From contig JABFXT010000417.1 of NCBI GenBank assembly GCA_013361595.1, forward strand, positions 1-17,327: a stretch of 17,327 bases of DNA, written 5' to 3'. This DNA comes from Nocardia sp. (lineage in GTDB: Bacteria; Actinomycetota; Actinomycetes; Mycobacteriales; Mycobacteriaceae). Positions 1 to 6,320 of the stretch are shown here, one piece after another; positions within the stretch are counted from its first letter, which is position 1, and each line of letters starts with the position of its first letter. The notes beneath the pieces are model-generated. The model made no database searches. It saw nothing but the letters and a program-made list of their open reading frames with translations, and was not told the DNA's origin. The position numbers and the translations under genes are program-made.

Positions 1-125
1 CACCTTGGCGAGTACCGCCCTCTTGCCTTGGCGAGCGACCCCTCCTCTTACCTCCGCGAGCCACTCCACCCCTCAACTCCGCGAGTCGGCTCCACTTCCG
101 TGAGTCGCCTCCTCACCTTCGCGAG
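1..125. repeat. Six degenerate short direct repeats upstream of hemB
   Basis: A core close to CTYCGCGAGYS recurs six times. The GCGAG (or GTGAG) element lies at 8-12, 31-35, 56-60, 81-85, 100-104 and 121-125, giving spacings of 19-25 bp. The flanks are pyrimidine-rich (CTCC, CACC, CCTC). The units are too diverged for a recent tandem duplication, and the window edge cuts the first one. An open frame (TTG at 28) crosses the array into hemB, but the translated extension does not resemble a HemB N-terminus, so I treat the array as non-coding. Its function is unknown. Confidence 0.6.
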
Positions 126-158
126 CGGGGGCATCATCCCCTCGCTGACCGGCACGCC

Positions 159-171
159 TAGACTCCACCCC
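159..171 (+). promoter_or_regulatory. Candidate leaderless promoter of hemB (-10 element)
   Basis: TAGACT at 159-164 fits the actinobacterial TANNNT -10 element. It ends exactly 7 nt before the ATG at 172, so transcription would begin at or next to the start codon. There is no Shine-Dalgarno in the intervening CCACCCC, which agrees with leaderless translation. No good -35 hexamer is visible at the usual distance. Confidence 0.5.
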
Positions 172-1149
172 ATGAGCGGTATCGAGCGTCCGCGGCGACT
201 CCGGCGTACGCCGGCATTGCGGCGGCTGGTGGCCGAGACCAGTCTGGAGCCCCGGCATCTGGTGTTGCCGATGTTCGTGGCGGACGGGTTGTCCGAGCCC
301 CGGGAAATCGGTTCCATGCCCGGGGTGTACCAGCATTCGCTGGATTCGCTGCGCAAGGCCGCCGCCGAGGCCGTGGCCGCCGGTGTGGGCGGGTTGATGT
401 TGTTCGGGGTGCCGAAGCCCGAGGACAAGGATCCGGTGGGTAGCGGGGCGACCGATCCGGCGGGAATCCTGAACCGCGGGTTGCGGGCGCTGGCGGCCGA
501 GGTGGGCGATGCCACCGTGGTGATGGCCGATACCTGTCTGGACGAGTTCACCGATCACGGCCATTGCGGTGTGCTGGACGGTTCGGGCGCGGTGGACAAC
601 GACGCCACGCTGGAGCGGTACGTGGAGATGGCGCTGGCGCAGGCCGATGCGGGCGCCGATCTGCTCGGTACGAGCGGGATGATGGACGGCCAGGTGGGTG
701 CCATCCGGGAGGCGCTGGACGAGGCGGGCCGCACCGATACCGCGATCCTCGCCTATGCGGCGAAATACGCGTCGGCGTTCTACGGGCCGTTCCGGGAGGC
801 GGTGGCCTCCTCGTTGCAGGGTGATCGCCGCACCTATCAGCAGGACGCGGCCAATCGCCGGGAGTCGATCCGGGAACTGGAACTGGATCTGGAACAGGGC
901 GCCGATATCGTGATGGTGAAACCGGCGATGTCCTATCTCGATATCCTGCGCGAGGTGGCCGATCGTTCCCCGGTTCCCGTTGCGGCCTATCAGATCTCGG
1001 GAGAGTATTCGATGATCACGGCGGCGGCCGAACGCGGCTGGATCGATCGTCGCGGTGCCGTATTGGAATCGCTGACCGGGATCCGGCGCGCGGGTGCGGA
1101 TATCGTGCTGACCTATTGGGCGACGGAGGCGGCGCTCTGGCTGTCATGA
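172..1149 (+). CDS. hemB: Delta-aminolevulinic acid dehydratase (porphobilinogen synthase)
   Basis: Condenses two 5-aminolevulinate molecules into porphobilinogen, an early common step of haem, sirohaem and cobalamin synthesis in the cytoplasm. The product is 325 aa, the usual family length, and starts [14 protein letters not shown], a typical HemB N-terminus. The Schiff-base lysine is Lys250 in [15 protein letters not shown], and the second active-site lysine is Lys198 in [14 protein letters not shown]. The metal-binding segment [14 protein letters not shown] has Cys122 and Cys132, but Asp124 stands where zinc-type enzymes carry the middle cysteine. The ATG at 172 is preferred over an in-frame TTG at 28, because the extra 48 residues come from the upstream repeats and a -10 element sits 7 nt before the ATG. 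The stop overlaps the next start (ATGA). Confidence 0.96.
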   Translation: MSGIERPRRLRRTPALRRLVAETSLEPRHLVLPMFVADGLSEPREIGSMPGVYQHSLDSLRKAAAEAVAAGVGGLMLFGVPKPEDKDPVGSGATDPAGILNRGLRALAAEVGDATVVMADTCLDEFTDHGHCGVLDGSGAVDNDATLERYVEMALAQADAGADLLGTSGMMDGQVGAIREALDEAGRTDTAILAYAAKYASAFYGPFREAVASSLQGDRRTYQQDAANRRESIRELELDLEQGADIVMVKPAMSYLDILREVADRSPVPVAAYQISGEYSMITAAAERGWIDRRGAVLESLTGIRRAGADIVLTYWATEAALWLS

Positions 1150-1649
1150 CCCCGCCGGTGGATATCAGCACCGCGCGGCAACTGTGGTGGGGCGTAATCG
1201 GTCTCGGTGTGGGCCGGTTGTTCGTATCCCTGGCCGATACGCTCGGCAATCGTGAGCGGTTCAGCGCCGAATTCCGGGAGCGGATGCAATCGGCCGATCC
1301 GCAGATCACCCCGGCGATGGTCGACCTGCTGGTGACGGTGGGTGCGGTCCTCGGGGTGATCTTCGGCTTGGCGGTGGCCGCGCTGGGCGTCCTGGTGGTG
1401 CATCAGCTCGGCCGCGGAAAGCTGTGGGCGCGGACGCTGCTGACCTTCGTCGGCGTCTGGCTGGTGATCACCGGGTTCGTCGCGCTGTTCTCCATCACCG
1501 CGGTGGAGGGCGTGGGGCCGCTGCTGTCGGGGGCCGCGTCGATCGTGCAGGCGGTGCTGGCCGGTGGCGCGATCTTCCTCTGTCAGCGGCCGGAGGCGGC
1601 GAAATGGTTCTTGCCGCCCTCTGGCCCCGGTGCCCCCGGAAATCGGTAA
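1146..1649 (+). CDS. Hypothetical multi-pass membrane protein downstream of hemB
   Basis: 167 aa. The ATG at 1146 overlaps the hemB stop (ATGA, 1146-1149), so it is probably translationally coupled to hemB. About four hydrophobic segments can be read, near residues 11-30, 60-86, 95-116 and 125-146. A hydrophilic, charged stretch ([18 protein letters not shown]) lies between the first and second, and a short Pro/Gly tail ends the protein. I recognise no catalytic motif. An open frame continues upstream to 1116 inside hemB, but the overlapping ATG is the more natural start. M. tuberculosis also has a small membrane-protein gene after hemB (Rv0513, from memory), so positional conservation is plausible. 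Function unknown. Confidence 0.8.
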   Translation: MTPPVDISTARQLWWGVIGLGVGRLFVSLADTLGNRERFSAEFRERMQSADPQITPAMVDLLVTVGAVLGVIFGLAVAALGVLVVHQLGRGKLWARTLLTFVGVWLVITGFVALFSITAVEGVGPLLSGAASIVQAVLAGGAIFLCQRPEAAKWFLPPSGPGAPGNR

Positions 1650-1727
1650 CACCTCGAACCCGGCTTCCTGACCTGGGCGTTGATACCGACGCCGGGTGAG
1701 TGGCGCATTCGGATAAAGAACGTGGAG

Positions 1728-1756
1728 TTTGTTCCCGGTATTCCGCCATGTATGGT
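1728..1756 (+). promoter_or_regulatory. Weak candidate promoter for the 39-aa ORF
   Basis: The 197-nt gap at 1650-1846 holds TATGGT (1751-1756, TANNNT type). A poor -35-like TTTGTT (1728-1733) lies 17 nt upstream. A short inverted repeat, GGCGT (1676-1680) with ACGCC (1689-1693) and an 8-nt loop, comes soon after the preceding stop and could be a weak terminator. Only the -10 element looks convincing. Confidence 0.25.
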
Positions 1757-1846
1757 GAGGGCTGTCACAGAGGACATGCCAACCGGCGGCCTCGGGTACC
1801 CGGCCAGTAGGACGGAGACCGCACCGTCCGGGGATCGGAGGCGACG

Positions 1847-1966
1847 ATGCGAGTGGTGATCCAACAGCCACAGAGTATTCGGCGGGACATGCTCGTACTG
1901 ACACTTCTGATCCTGTTCGGGGTTCTCACCGTCGCGGTTCTGCTGATCCCCGGCGTTATCGGCTGA
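1847..1966 (+). CDS. Very small single-helix membrane protein (39 aa)
   Basis: The frame starts at ATG 1847 with a strong Shine-Dalgarno (GGAGG, 1837-1841, 5-nt spacing) and ends at TGA 1964-1966. The 14 N-terminal residues are polar and basic (MRVVIQQPQSIRRD). They are followed by an uninterrupted hydrophobic stretch from about residue 15 to 39 that can form one transmembrane helix, with the basic N-terminus predicted to face the cytoplasm. The good ribosome site, clean start and membrane-protein composition argue for a real gene. I do not recognise the family. It lies 33 nt before the next membrane-protein gene and may be co-transcribed with it. Confidence 0.6.
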   Translation: MRVVIQQPQSIRRDMLVLTLLILFGVLTVAVLLIPGVIG

Positions 1967-1999
1967 TACGGGTGGCCCACGCTTCCCGCCGGTTCGTCC

Positions 2000-2512
2000 A
2001 TGTCTGATCGCGCGGAAACCACCGAGGCCGCGGAGCTTCTCTTCGCCGAGCCCGGCGCGCGCTGGCGGGCAGTGGCCTACGGCCCCTTGATCTGTGTGCT
2101 GCTGCTGGCCGCCGAGATCGCCGCCGGAGCTACCCCGCACTGGTTCGCTCTGCTGTTCTGTGCGTTCTTGATCAGCGGATTCGCGGTTCTGCAGGTATAT
2201 GCGGCGCGTACCCATGTCAGTGTCGAGCTCACGGACGGTTTCCTGCGCAACGGCGCCGAGACGACCCCGGTCCGATCCATTGCCGCGGTACTGCCGGTGG
2301 ACGCCGACGAACCCTGGGAGGACGGCCGCGCGCTCGGCGAACTGACCGGCGTCCCGCGGCGGCGTACCGCGATCGGACTGCGCCGCACCGACGGCGAACT
2401 GGTACGTACCTGGGCCAAGGATCATCGTGCGCTGCGGTCGGCGCTGAGCCGGGTGGTCGCCGCGCCCCGGATCGGGGATGATTCCGGGCCGGACACCGGT
2501 CGCGACGATTGA
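2000..2512 (+). CDS. Hypothetical membrane protein with PH-like cytoplasmic tail (DUF3093-like architecture)
   Basis: 170 aa. A polar N-terminus of about 25 residues is followed by two closely spaced hydrophobic segments (about residues 28-43 and 48-66). The next 90 residues are predicted to be beta-rich (HVSVELTDGFLRNG, TAIGLRRTDGELVRTW), and the tail is acidic (DDSGPDTGRDD). Two helices followed by a small beta domain resembles DUF3093-type actinobacterial proteins and bacterial PH-domain proteins, but this is a resemblance of layout, not a recognised signature. The ATG at 2000 has no visible Shine-Dalgarno and lies 33 nt after the 39-aa ORF. The position after hemB recalls M. tuberculosis Rv0513/Rv0514. 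Confidence 0.75.
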   Translation: MSDRAETTEAAELLFAEPGARWRAVAYGPLICVLLLAAEIAAGATPHWFALLFCAFLISGFAVLQVYAARTHVSVELTDGFLRNGAETTPVRSIAAVLPVDADEPWEDGRALGELTGVPRRRTAIGLRRTDGELVRTWAKDHRALRSALSRVVAAPRIGDDSGPDTGRDD

Positions 2513-2578
2513 AAATCGGGTCCCGCGCGGGCAACATCGGGTGATCACATCCGAGTCGCCGCCGTCCCGAGGAGACCT

Positions 2579-2827
2579 GTGAACCGTTCGCTCGCTCTAC
2601 CGGCCGCGGATATCGCGGCAGCGGTCCTCGCGCTCGCGCTGGCCGCGCTCTGCTGGTATCTCGGGGTGCAGAACACCGATTTCCCGGCGACCGGTGAGGT
2701 CCCGGCCTATTCGGCCACCCGCTACGTGGGGCCCTGGTTGTTCCTCGCGATGCTGCTGGTGGCGGGTGCCGGAGCGGCGGTCATCGACGGTGTGGCGCGG
2801 ATCGTCCGCGCACCCCGGCGTTCCTGA
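2579..2827 (+). CDS. Small two-helix membrane protein
   Basis: 82 aa from GTG 2579, with a Shine-Dalgarno (GAGGAG, 2569-2574) 4 nt upstream. Two hydrophobic segments, about residues 8-28 and 50-70, flank a short polar loop (QNTDFPATGEVPAYSATRYVG), and the C-terminus is basic (RIVRAPRRS), suggesting a cytoplasmic tail. The size and place between hemB and hemL recall the short membrane protein Rv0514 of M. tuberculosis (from memory). No functional motif is visible. It is probably the last gene of the hemB transcript, because the next gene is on the other strand and its stop lies 6 bp away (2834). Confidence 0.75.
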   Translation: MNRSLALPAADIAAAVLALALAALCWYLGVQNTDFPATGEVPAYSATRYVGPWLFLAMLLVAGAGAAVIDGVARIVRAPRRS

Positions 2828-2833
2828 CGCCTG

Positions 2834-3229
2834 TCAGCGCCACTGCTGGTAGATATCGAACACCCGGCCGTGTTCGGCCCCGGGAACGTGGAAGAACACC
2901 AGGACCGATCCGCCGTTGTTCGCCGATTCCAGGATCACCTGGCGCAGCGAGGCGTGGACACCGCCGTTCTCGTCGCGGTACAGGCGGGTATCGCTGTCGA
3001 GGCCGGCGCCGATCTGCGAGGGCGGGATCACGTGGTCGACCAACGCCGGAACCGGCCCGCCGGCCAGCGCCGCGGTTTCGGGCTGGCTCAGCCGGAAACC
3101 GGCGCGGGCGTTGTCGGGGTCCACGACCGGCTCGACGGCCGCCGCCGTGCCCGCGCCCAGCCCGGTAGCCAGGATTCCGAAGGCGACCGAGACCAGAGAA
3201 AGAGCCGCAGTACTCGAGGCAATACGCAA
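2834..3229 (-). CDS. Small secreted protein of unknown function
   Basis: 131 aa on the minus strand, starting with TTG (3229-3227). A strong Shine-Dalgarno (GGAGG, complement of 3235-3239) lies 5 nt upstream and decides this start. The N-terminus is a Sec signal peptide: basic start (MRIASS), hydrophobic core to about residue 27, and a likely signal peptidase I site after Ala31 (TAAA/VEP). The mature part is about 100 aa, has no cysteine, and is rich in Asp, Gly, Pro and Val. No domain is recognised. It diverges from hemL across 170 bp and converges on the preceding small membrane gene with a 6-bp gap. It looks like a genus-level secreted hypothetical protein. Confidence 0.75.
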   Translation of the reverse strand: MRIASSTAALSLVSVAFGILATGLGAGTAAAVEPVVDPDNARAGFRLSQPETAALAGGPVPALVDHVIPPSQIGAGLDSDTRLYRDENGGVHASLRQVILESANNGGSVLVFFHVPGAEHGRVFDIYQQWR

Positions 3230-3257
3230 AACGACCTCCCTGGCCGGTTATCCACTG

Positions 3258-3286
3258 TTGATCAGATGCAGACTGCAGACTACGCA
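3258..3286 (+). promoter_or_regulatory. Candidate promoter in the hemL upstream region
   Basis: TTGATC (3258-3263) and TACGCA (3281-3286) are separated by 17 nt, a sigma70-like layout with four of six -35 matches and an imperfect -10. The spacer ends in a perfect tandem 7-mer, TGCAGAC at 3267-3273 and 3274-3280. Transcription from here would give hemL a leader of about 105 nt. The rest of the 3230-3399 gap shows no hairpin or riboswitch that I can recognise. Confidence 0.35.
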
Positions 3287-3399
3287 CTCGCGCCGTGACC
3301 CGGTTGTATTTGGCTCGGCAAGTGTCGTCTCGGCGGTGTGTGTCACGTATGCGCACCCTGTCGTCGACGCCGCCGCGGCGGGCTGCCAAACTGGAGGCC

Positions 3400-4734
3400 G
3401 TGAGTTCTCTGCGCGTGGCCGGTACGGCAGTGCCGGCCTCCAGTCAGCTTTTCCAGCGAGCCGAAGCGGTTGTTCCCGGCGGGGTCAATTCCCCGGTGCG
3501 AGCCTTCGGTTCGGTGGGCGGCACGCCGAGGTTCATCACATCCGCCCGCGGCTGTCTGCTCACCGACGCGGACGGTCACGATTACGTCGATCTGGTGTGC
3601 TCATGGGGGCCGATGATCCTCGGGCACGCGCATCCGGCGGTGGTGGCGGCGGTCCGTGAGGTCGCCGGGTCCGGACTGTCCTTCGGGGCGCCGACACCGG
3701 GCGAGGTGGAGCTGGCCGAGCTCATCGTCGAGCGGGTGGCTCCGGTGCAGAAGGTGCGCCTGGTGAATTCCGGCACCGAGGCGACCATGAGCGCGGTCCG
3801 GTTGGCGCGCGGCTACACCGGCCGCACCAAGATCATCAAATTCGCCGGTTGTTATCACGGTCATGTCGACGCCCTGCTGGCCGATGCCGGCTCCGGGGTG
3901 GCCACGTTCGGATTGCCGACCTCGCCCGGCGTCACCGGCGCCCAGGCGGCCGACACCATCGTGGTGCCCTACAACGATCCGGACGCGGTGCGCGCCGCTT
4001 TCGAAGCGAACCCGGGCGAGATCGCCGCGGTGATCACCGAGGCCGCCGCCGGCAATATGGGCGCGATCGCGCCGCTGCCCGATTTCAATGCCGGACTGCG
4101 CCGGCTCACCGCCGATCACGGCGCGCTGCTCATCATGGACGAAGTGATGACCGGCTTCCGGGTGAGCGCCTCGGGCTGGTACGGGATCGATCCGGTCGCC
4201 GCCGACCTCTACACCTTCGGGAAGGTGATGAGCGGTGGGTTGCCCGCGGCCGCGTTCGGGGGCCGGGCCGATGTGATGGACCGGCTGTCTCCGCTGGGTC
4301 CGGTGTATCAGGCCGGCACCCTGTCCGGGAACCCGGTCGCCGTGGCGGCCGGGCTCGCCACGCTGCGCGCCGCGGACGACGCCGTGTACGCCGCGCTGGA
4401 TCGCAACAGCGAACGACTCGGGATTCTGCTCACCGAAGCCCTCACCGGCGCGGGGGTCCCGCACCGGGTGCAGTTCGCGGGCAATATGGTGAGCGTGTTC
4501 TTCGCCGATGAACCGGTACTCGACTACGCCGCCGCCAAGGCGAGCGCGACCTGGCGTTATCCGGCCTTCTTCCACGCGCTGCTCGACGGCGGGGTGTACG
4601 CGCCGCCCAGTGCGTTCGAGGCCTGGTTCGTCTCGGCCGCGCTCGACGACGCCGCGTTCGACCGAATCGCCGCAGCCCTGCCCGCCGCCGCCGAAGCGGC
4701 CGCGAGCGCCACACCCGAAGGAAATCGCGCGTGA
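3400..4734 (+). CDS. hemL: Glutamate-1-semialdehyde 2,1-aminomutase
   Basis: PLP-dependent transfer of the amino group in glutamate-1-semialdehyde, giving 5-aminolevulinate, the substrate of HemB, in the C5 pathway. With the GTG start at 3400 the product is 444 aa. Family hallmarks are [12 protein letters not shown] near the N-terminus, [17 protein letters not shown] (cofactor phosphate region), CYHGHVD, and the PLP lysine Lys275 in [17 protein letters not shown]. An in-frame ATG at 3349 would add 17 residues, and TTG/GTG codons lie further upstream; homology begins after about residue 14 of my model. GGAGG lies only 2 nt before the GTG, but CAAACT (-10-like) ends 7 nt before it, so a leaderless start is possible. 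The stop overlaps the next GTG (GTGA, 4731-4734). Confidence 0.95.
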   Translation: MSSLRVAGTAVPASSQLFQRAEAVVPGGVNSPVRAFGSVGGTPRFITSARGCLLTDADGHDYVDLVCSWGPMILGHAHPAVVAAVREVAGSGLSFGAPTPGEVELAELIVERVAPVQKVRLVNSGTEATMSAVRLARGYTGRTKIIKFAGCYHGHVDALLADAGSGVATFGLPTSPGVTGAQAADTIVVPYNDPDAVRAAFEANPGEIAAVITEAAAGNMGAIAPLPDFNAGLRRLTADHGALLIMDEVMTGFRVSASGWYGIDPVAADLYTFGKVMSGGLPAAAFGGRADVMDRLSPLGPVYQAGTLSGNPVAVAAGLATLRAADDAVYAALDRNSERLGILLTEALTGAGVPHRVQFAGNMVSVFFADEPVLDYAAAKASATWRYPAFFHALLDGGVYAPPSAFEAWFVSAALDDAAFDRIAAALPAAAEAAASATPEGNRA

Positions 4735-5522
4735 GCAAGCCCGACCCGGAGCGCGTATCCACCACCCCGGACGACCGGGGCACCACCTCGTCCCCGGCCG
4801 CGCCGGTGACCCCGCCGGAAACCGGCGCCGACCTCCCGGCTTCCGGTCAGGTCGCCCCCAACGCACCGTCGACCGGTTCGGCCGGTTCCGAAGCGGTCGA
4901 AACCATCGTCCACGTCCTGCGGCACGGTGAGGTGCACAATCCGCGCGGCATCCTGTACGGCAGACTGCCCGGATTCGGGCTGTCGGTCACCGGCCGCGCC
5001 CAGGCCGGCGCGGTGGCGCGATCCCTGGCCGATCACGATATCGCCCTGGTCATCGCCTCGCCGTTGCAGCGTGCGCAGGAAACCGCCGAACCCATCGCGG
5101 GTGAGCACGGGCTGATCGTGCGCACCGACGAGAACCTCATCGAAGCCGGTAACACCTTCGAGGGCCTGCGCGTATCGGTCGGTGACGGTGCGCTGCGCAA
5201 ACCCCGGCACTGGTGGAAGTTGCGCGATCCGTTCACCCCGTCCTGGGGCGAGCCGTATCTGCAGATCGCGCACCGTATGCTGGCCGCGGTGAACAAGGCC
5301 CGGGTGGAGTCGGCCGGTCGTGAGGTCGTGCTGGTCTCCCATCAGCTTCCGGTGTGGACGCTGCGCCGGTTCCTGCAGGGGCAGCGACTGTGGCACGATC
5401 CGCGCGCCCGGCAGTGCGGTCTGGCCTCGCTCACCTCGCTGGTGTACCGGGGCGACACGCTCGTCGATATCGTCTACTCCGAGCCCGCGGGCGGTTCGGA
5501 CCCGACGGTGCACGGCGCATGA
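4731..5522 (+). CDS. Histidine phosphatase (phosphoglycerate mutase-like) with disordered N-terminal extension
   Basis: 263 aa, starting at the GTG that overlaps the hemL stop. The histidine phosphatase core begins near residue 58. It carries RHGE (64-67, catalytic His65), the [10 protein letters not shown] block with Arg114, the acid Glu138 in LIEAG, and the second histidine His204 in VSHQLPVW. These are the residues of the acid-phosphatase/mutase superfamily; the substrate cannot be read from sequence and a true glycolytic mutase is unlikely. The first 55 residues are Pro/Thr/Ser/Ala-rich and probably disordered. The gene recalls Rv0525, which lies between hemL and the cytochrome c maturation genes of M. 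tuberculosis (from memory). Its stop overlaps the first unit of the downstream repeat. Confidence 0.88.
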   Translation: MSKPDPERVSTTPDDRGTTSSPAAPVTPPETGADLPASGQVAPNAPSTGSAGSEAVETIVHVLRHGEVHNPRGILYGRLPGFGLSVTGRAQAGAVARSLADHDIALVIASPLQRAQETAEPIAGEHGLIVRTDENLIEAGNTFEGLRVSVGDGALRKPRHWWKLRDPFTPSWGEPYLQIAHRMLAAVNKARVESAGREVVLVSHQLPVWTLRRFLQGQRLWHDPRARQCGLASLTSLVYRGDTLVDIVYSEPAGGSDPTVHGA

Positions 5523-5592
5523 ACGGTCAGCGTCCGGAGGCGGTAGCGCAGCGTGACCACGCAGGGCGCCCGTTCGTGCGCCGGAGGGCAGA
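5515..5592 (+). repeat. Direct repeat unit 1 (78 bp) between the phosphatase and tlpA genes
   Basis: Begins with GCGCATGAAC at the phosphatase stop codon. Its first 59 positions match unit 2 at all but one position (C5562 versus T5640). It contains GGAGG (5536-5540) and a hairpin, GGCGC (5565-5569) with GCGCC (5578-5582), whose 8-nt loop is CCGTTCGT. The unit is 26 codons long and open in the frame that starts at ATG 5519. Confidence 0.9.
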
Positions 5593-5674
5593 GCGCATGA
5601 ACGGTCAGCGTCCGGAGGCGGTAGCGCAGCGTGACCACGTAGGGCGCCCGTGCGCCATCGGGTGGAGCGCATGA
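5519..5674 (+). CDS. Possible 51-aa minicistron made of two repeat units
   Basis: Starts at ATG 5519, which overlaps the phosphatase stop (ATGA, 5519-5522), and ends at TGA 5672-5674, which overlaps the next ATG. The peptide contains [14 protein letters not shown] twice, at residues 1-14 and 27-40, each followed by (A/V)GRP. The internal ATG 5597 has its own Shine-Dalgarno (GGAGG, 5583-5587, 9-nt spacing) and could start a 25-aa version. The peptide is polar and basic, with no hydrophobic segment. The stop/start overlaps suggest translational coupling, but the frame may simply be an open stretch of a DNA or RNA repeat. Confidence 0.3.
   Translation: MNGQRPEAVAQRDHAGRPFVRRRAERMNGQRPEAVAQRDHVGRPCAIGWSA
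5593..5666 (+). repeat. Direct repeat unit 2 (74 bp)
   Basis: Near-identical copy of unit 1. The length difference is a 4-nt deletion in the loop of the internal hairpin, which here is GGCGC (5643-5647), loop CCGT (5648-5651), GCGCC (5652-5656). The last 10 bp before unit 3 have diverged (ATCGGGTGGA here, GGAGGGCAGA in unit 1). Loss of 4 nt changes the frame so that the coding stretch ends at the TGA overlapping the next unit's ATG. Confidence 0.9.
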
Positions 5675-5706
5675 ACGGTCTATGCCCGGAGGCAGAGAAC
5701 AGATGA
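5667..5706 (+). repeat. Partial third repeat unit carrying the tlpA ribosome binding site
   Basis: The first 14 nt (5667-5680, GCGCATGAACGGTC) match units 1 and 2. After a short diverged stretch, CCGGAGGC matches again. GGAGG at 5688-5692 lies 10 nt before the tlpA ATG at 5703 and is its likely Shine-Dalgarno. Confidence 0.7.
5671..5706 (+). CDS. Possible 11-aa leader minicistron ahead of tlpA
   Basis: ATG 5671 overlaps the stop of the preceding minicistron. The frame reads MNGLCPEAENR and stops at TGA 5704-5706, overlapping the tlpA ATG (ATGA, 5703-5706). Only a weak GGAG (5664-5667, 3-nt spacing) precedes it. It may serve to couple translation into tlpA, or may be a chance frame in the repeat remnant. 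Confidence 0.2.
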   Translation: MNGLCPEAENR

Positions 5707-6320
5707 GACGAGGTGCGACATTCGGGTTCCGGCTCTTGCCGGCGCTCGTCGCCCTGCTGTGTCTGACCGCTTCGGCGTGCTCGACCGGTACCGACGCGGT
5801 GGCCACCGGTGGCACCTTCGAATTCGTCTCGCCGGGCGGGCAGACCGATATCTTCTACGATCCGCCGTCCGCGCGTGGCACGATCGGCAAGCTCGCCGGC
5901 CCGGACCTGATGTCCGACGACGGTGCGAACGTATCGGTGGACGATTTCCCGGGCCAGGTGGTCGTCGTCAATCTGTGGGGGCAGTGGTGCGGGCCCTGCC
6001 GCGGCGAAGCCCCCGCGCTCGAACAGGTCTACGAGCAGACAAAAGATCTCGGGGTCGCTTTCCTCGGGATCAATGTCCGTGATTTCCAGCAGGACAAAGC
6101 ACGAGATTTCATTATCGATAACCACGTCGGTTATCCGTCGATCTACGACCCGTCGATGCGCACGCTGCTGGCGCTCGGTGGAAATTTCCCGACCAGTGTC
6201 ATTCCCACAACTCTGGTATTGGATCGGGACCACCGGGTAGCGGCGGTTTTCTTGCGCGCCCTACTCGCAGAAGATCTTTTACCGGTGGAGCAACGCATCG
6301 CCGCGGAGGGAGCATCATGA
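5703..6320 (+). CDS. TlpA/ResA-like thioredoxin-fold lipoprotein for cytochrome c maturation
   Basis: 205 aa. The N-terminus is a lipoprotein signal: MRRGATFGFR, a hydrophobic core, and a lipobox ending at Cys26 (TASAC). The thioredoxin fold begins near residue 80 (VVVVNLWGQWCGPCRGEAPAL), with the redox pair Cys96-Cys99 in WCGPC and the cis-proline Pro168 in VIPTTLVLD. The family is predicted to reduce apocytochrome c CXXCH thiols on the outer face of the membrane, taking electrons from CcdA (the ResA/CcsX role). The ATG at 5703 is chosen over an in-frame ATG at 5682 because GGAGG sits 10 nt upstream and the signal peptide then starts with Arg-Arg. The stop overlaps the next ATG (6317). Confidence 0.92.
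   Translation: MRRGATFGFRLLPALVALLCLTASACSTGTDAVATGGTFEFVSPGGQTDIFYDPPSARGTIGKLAGPDLMSDDGANVSVDDFPGQVVVVNLWGQWCGPCRGEAPALEQVYEQTKDLGVAFLGINVRDFQQDKARDFIIDNHVGYPSIYDPSMRTLLALGGNFPTSVIPTTLVLDRDHRVAAVFLRALLAEDLLPVEQRIAAEGAS

Noticed and set aside
28..171. In-frame TTG extension of hemB by 48 residues
   Set aside because: The extension translates the degenerate repeats, is unlike HemB N-termini, and a -10 element sits 7 nt before ATG 172.
1659..1696. CCCGGC/GCCGGG inverted repeat as a terminator after the hemB-coupled membrane gene
   Set aside because: The loop is 26 nt, the alternative GGCGT/ACGCC stem competes with it, and no T-tract follows. Too weak to call.
5474..5815. Minus-strand 113-aa frame with a repeated [15 protein letters not shown] segment
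   Set aside because: The repeated peptide is the reverse reading of the 74/78-bp repeat. The frame has no clear ribosome site and overlaps the phosphatase end and the tlpA signal peptide.
4557..6233. 558-aa open frame on the minus strand
   Set aside because: It lies opposite hemL, the phosphatase and tlpA, all with clear motifs. Its His/Arg/Gly-rich, low-complexity composition is typical of GC-rich antisense shadows.
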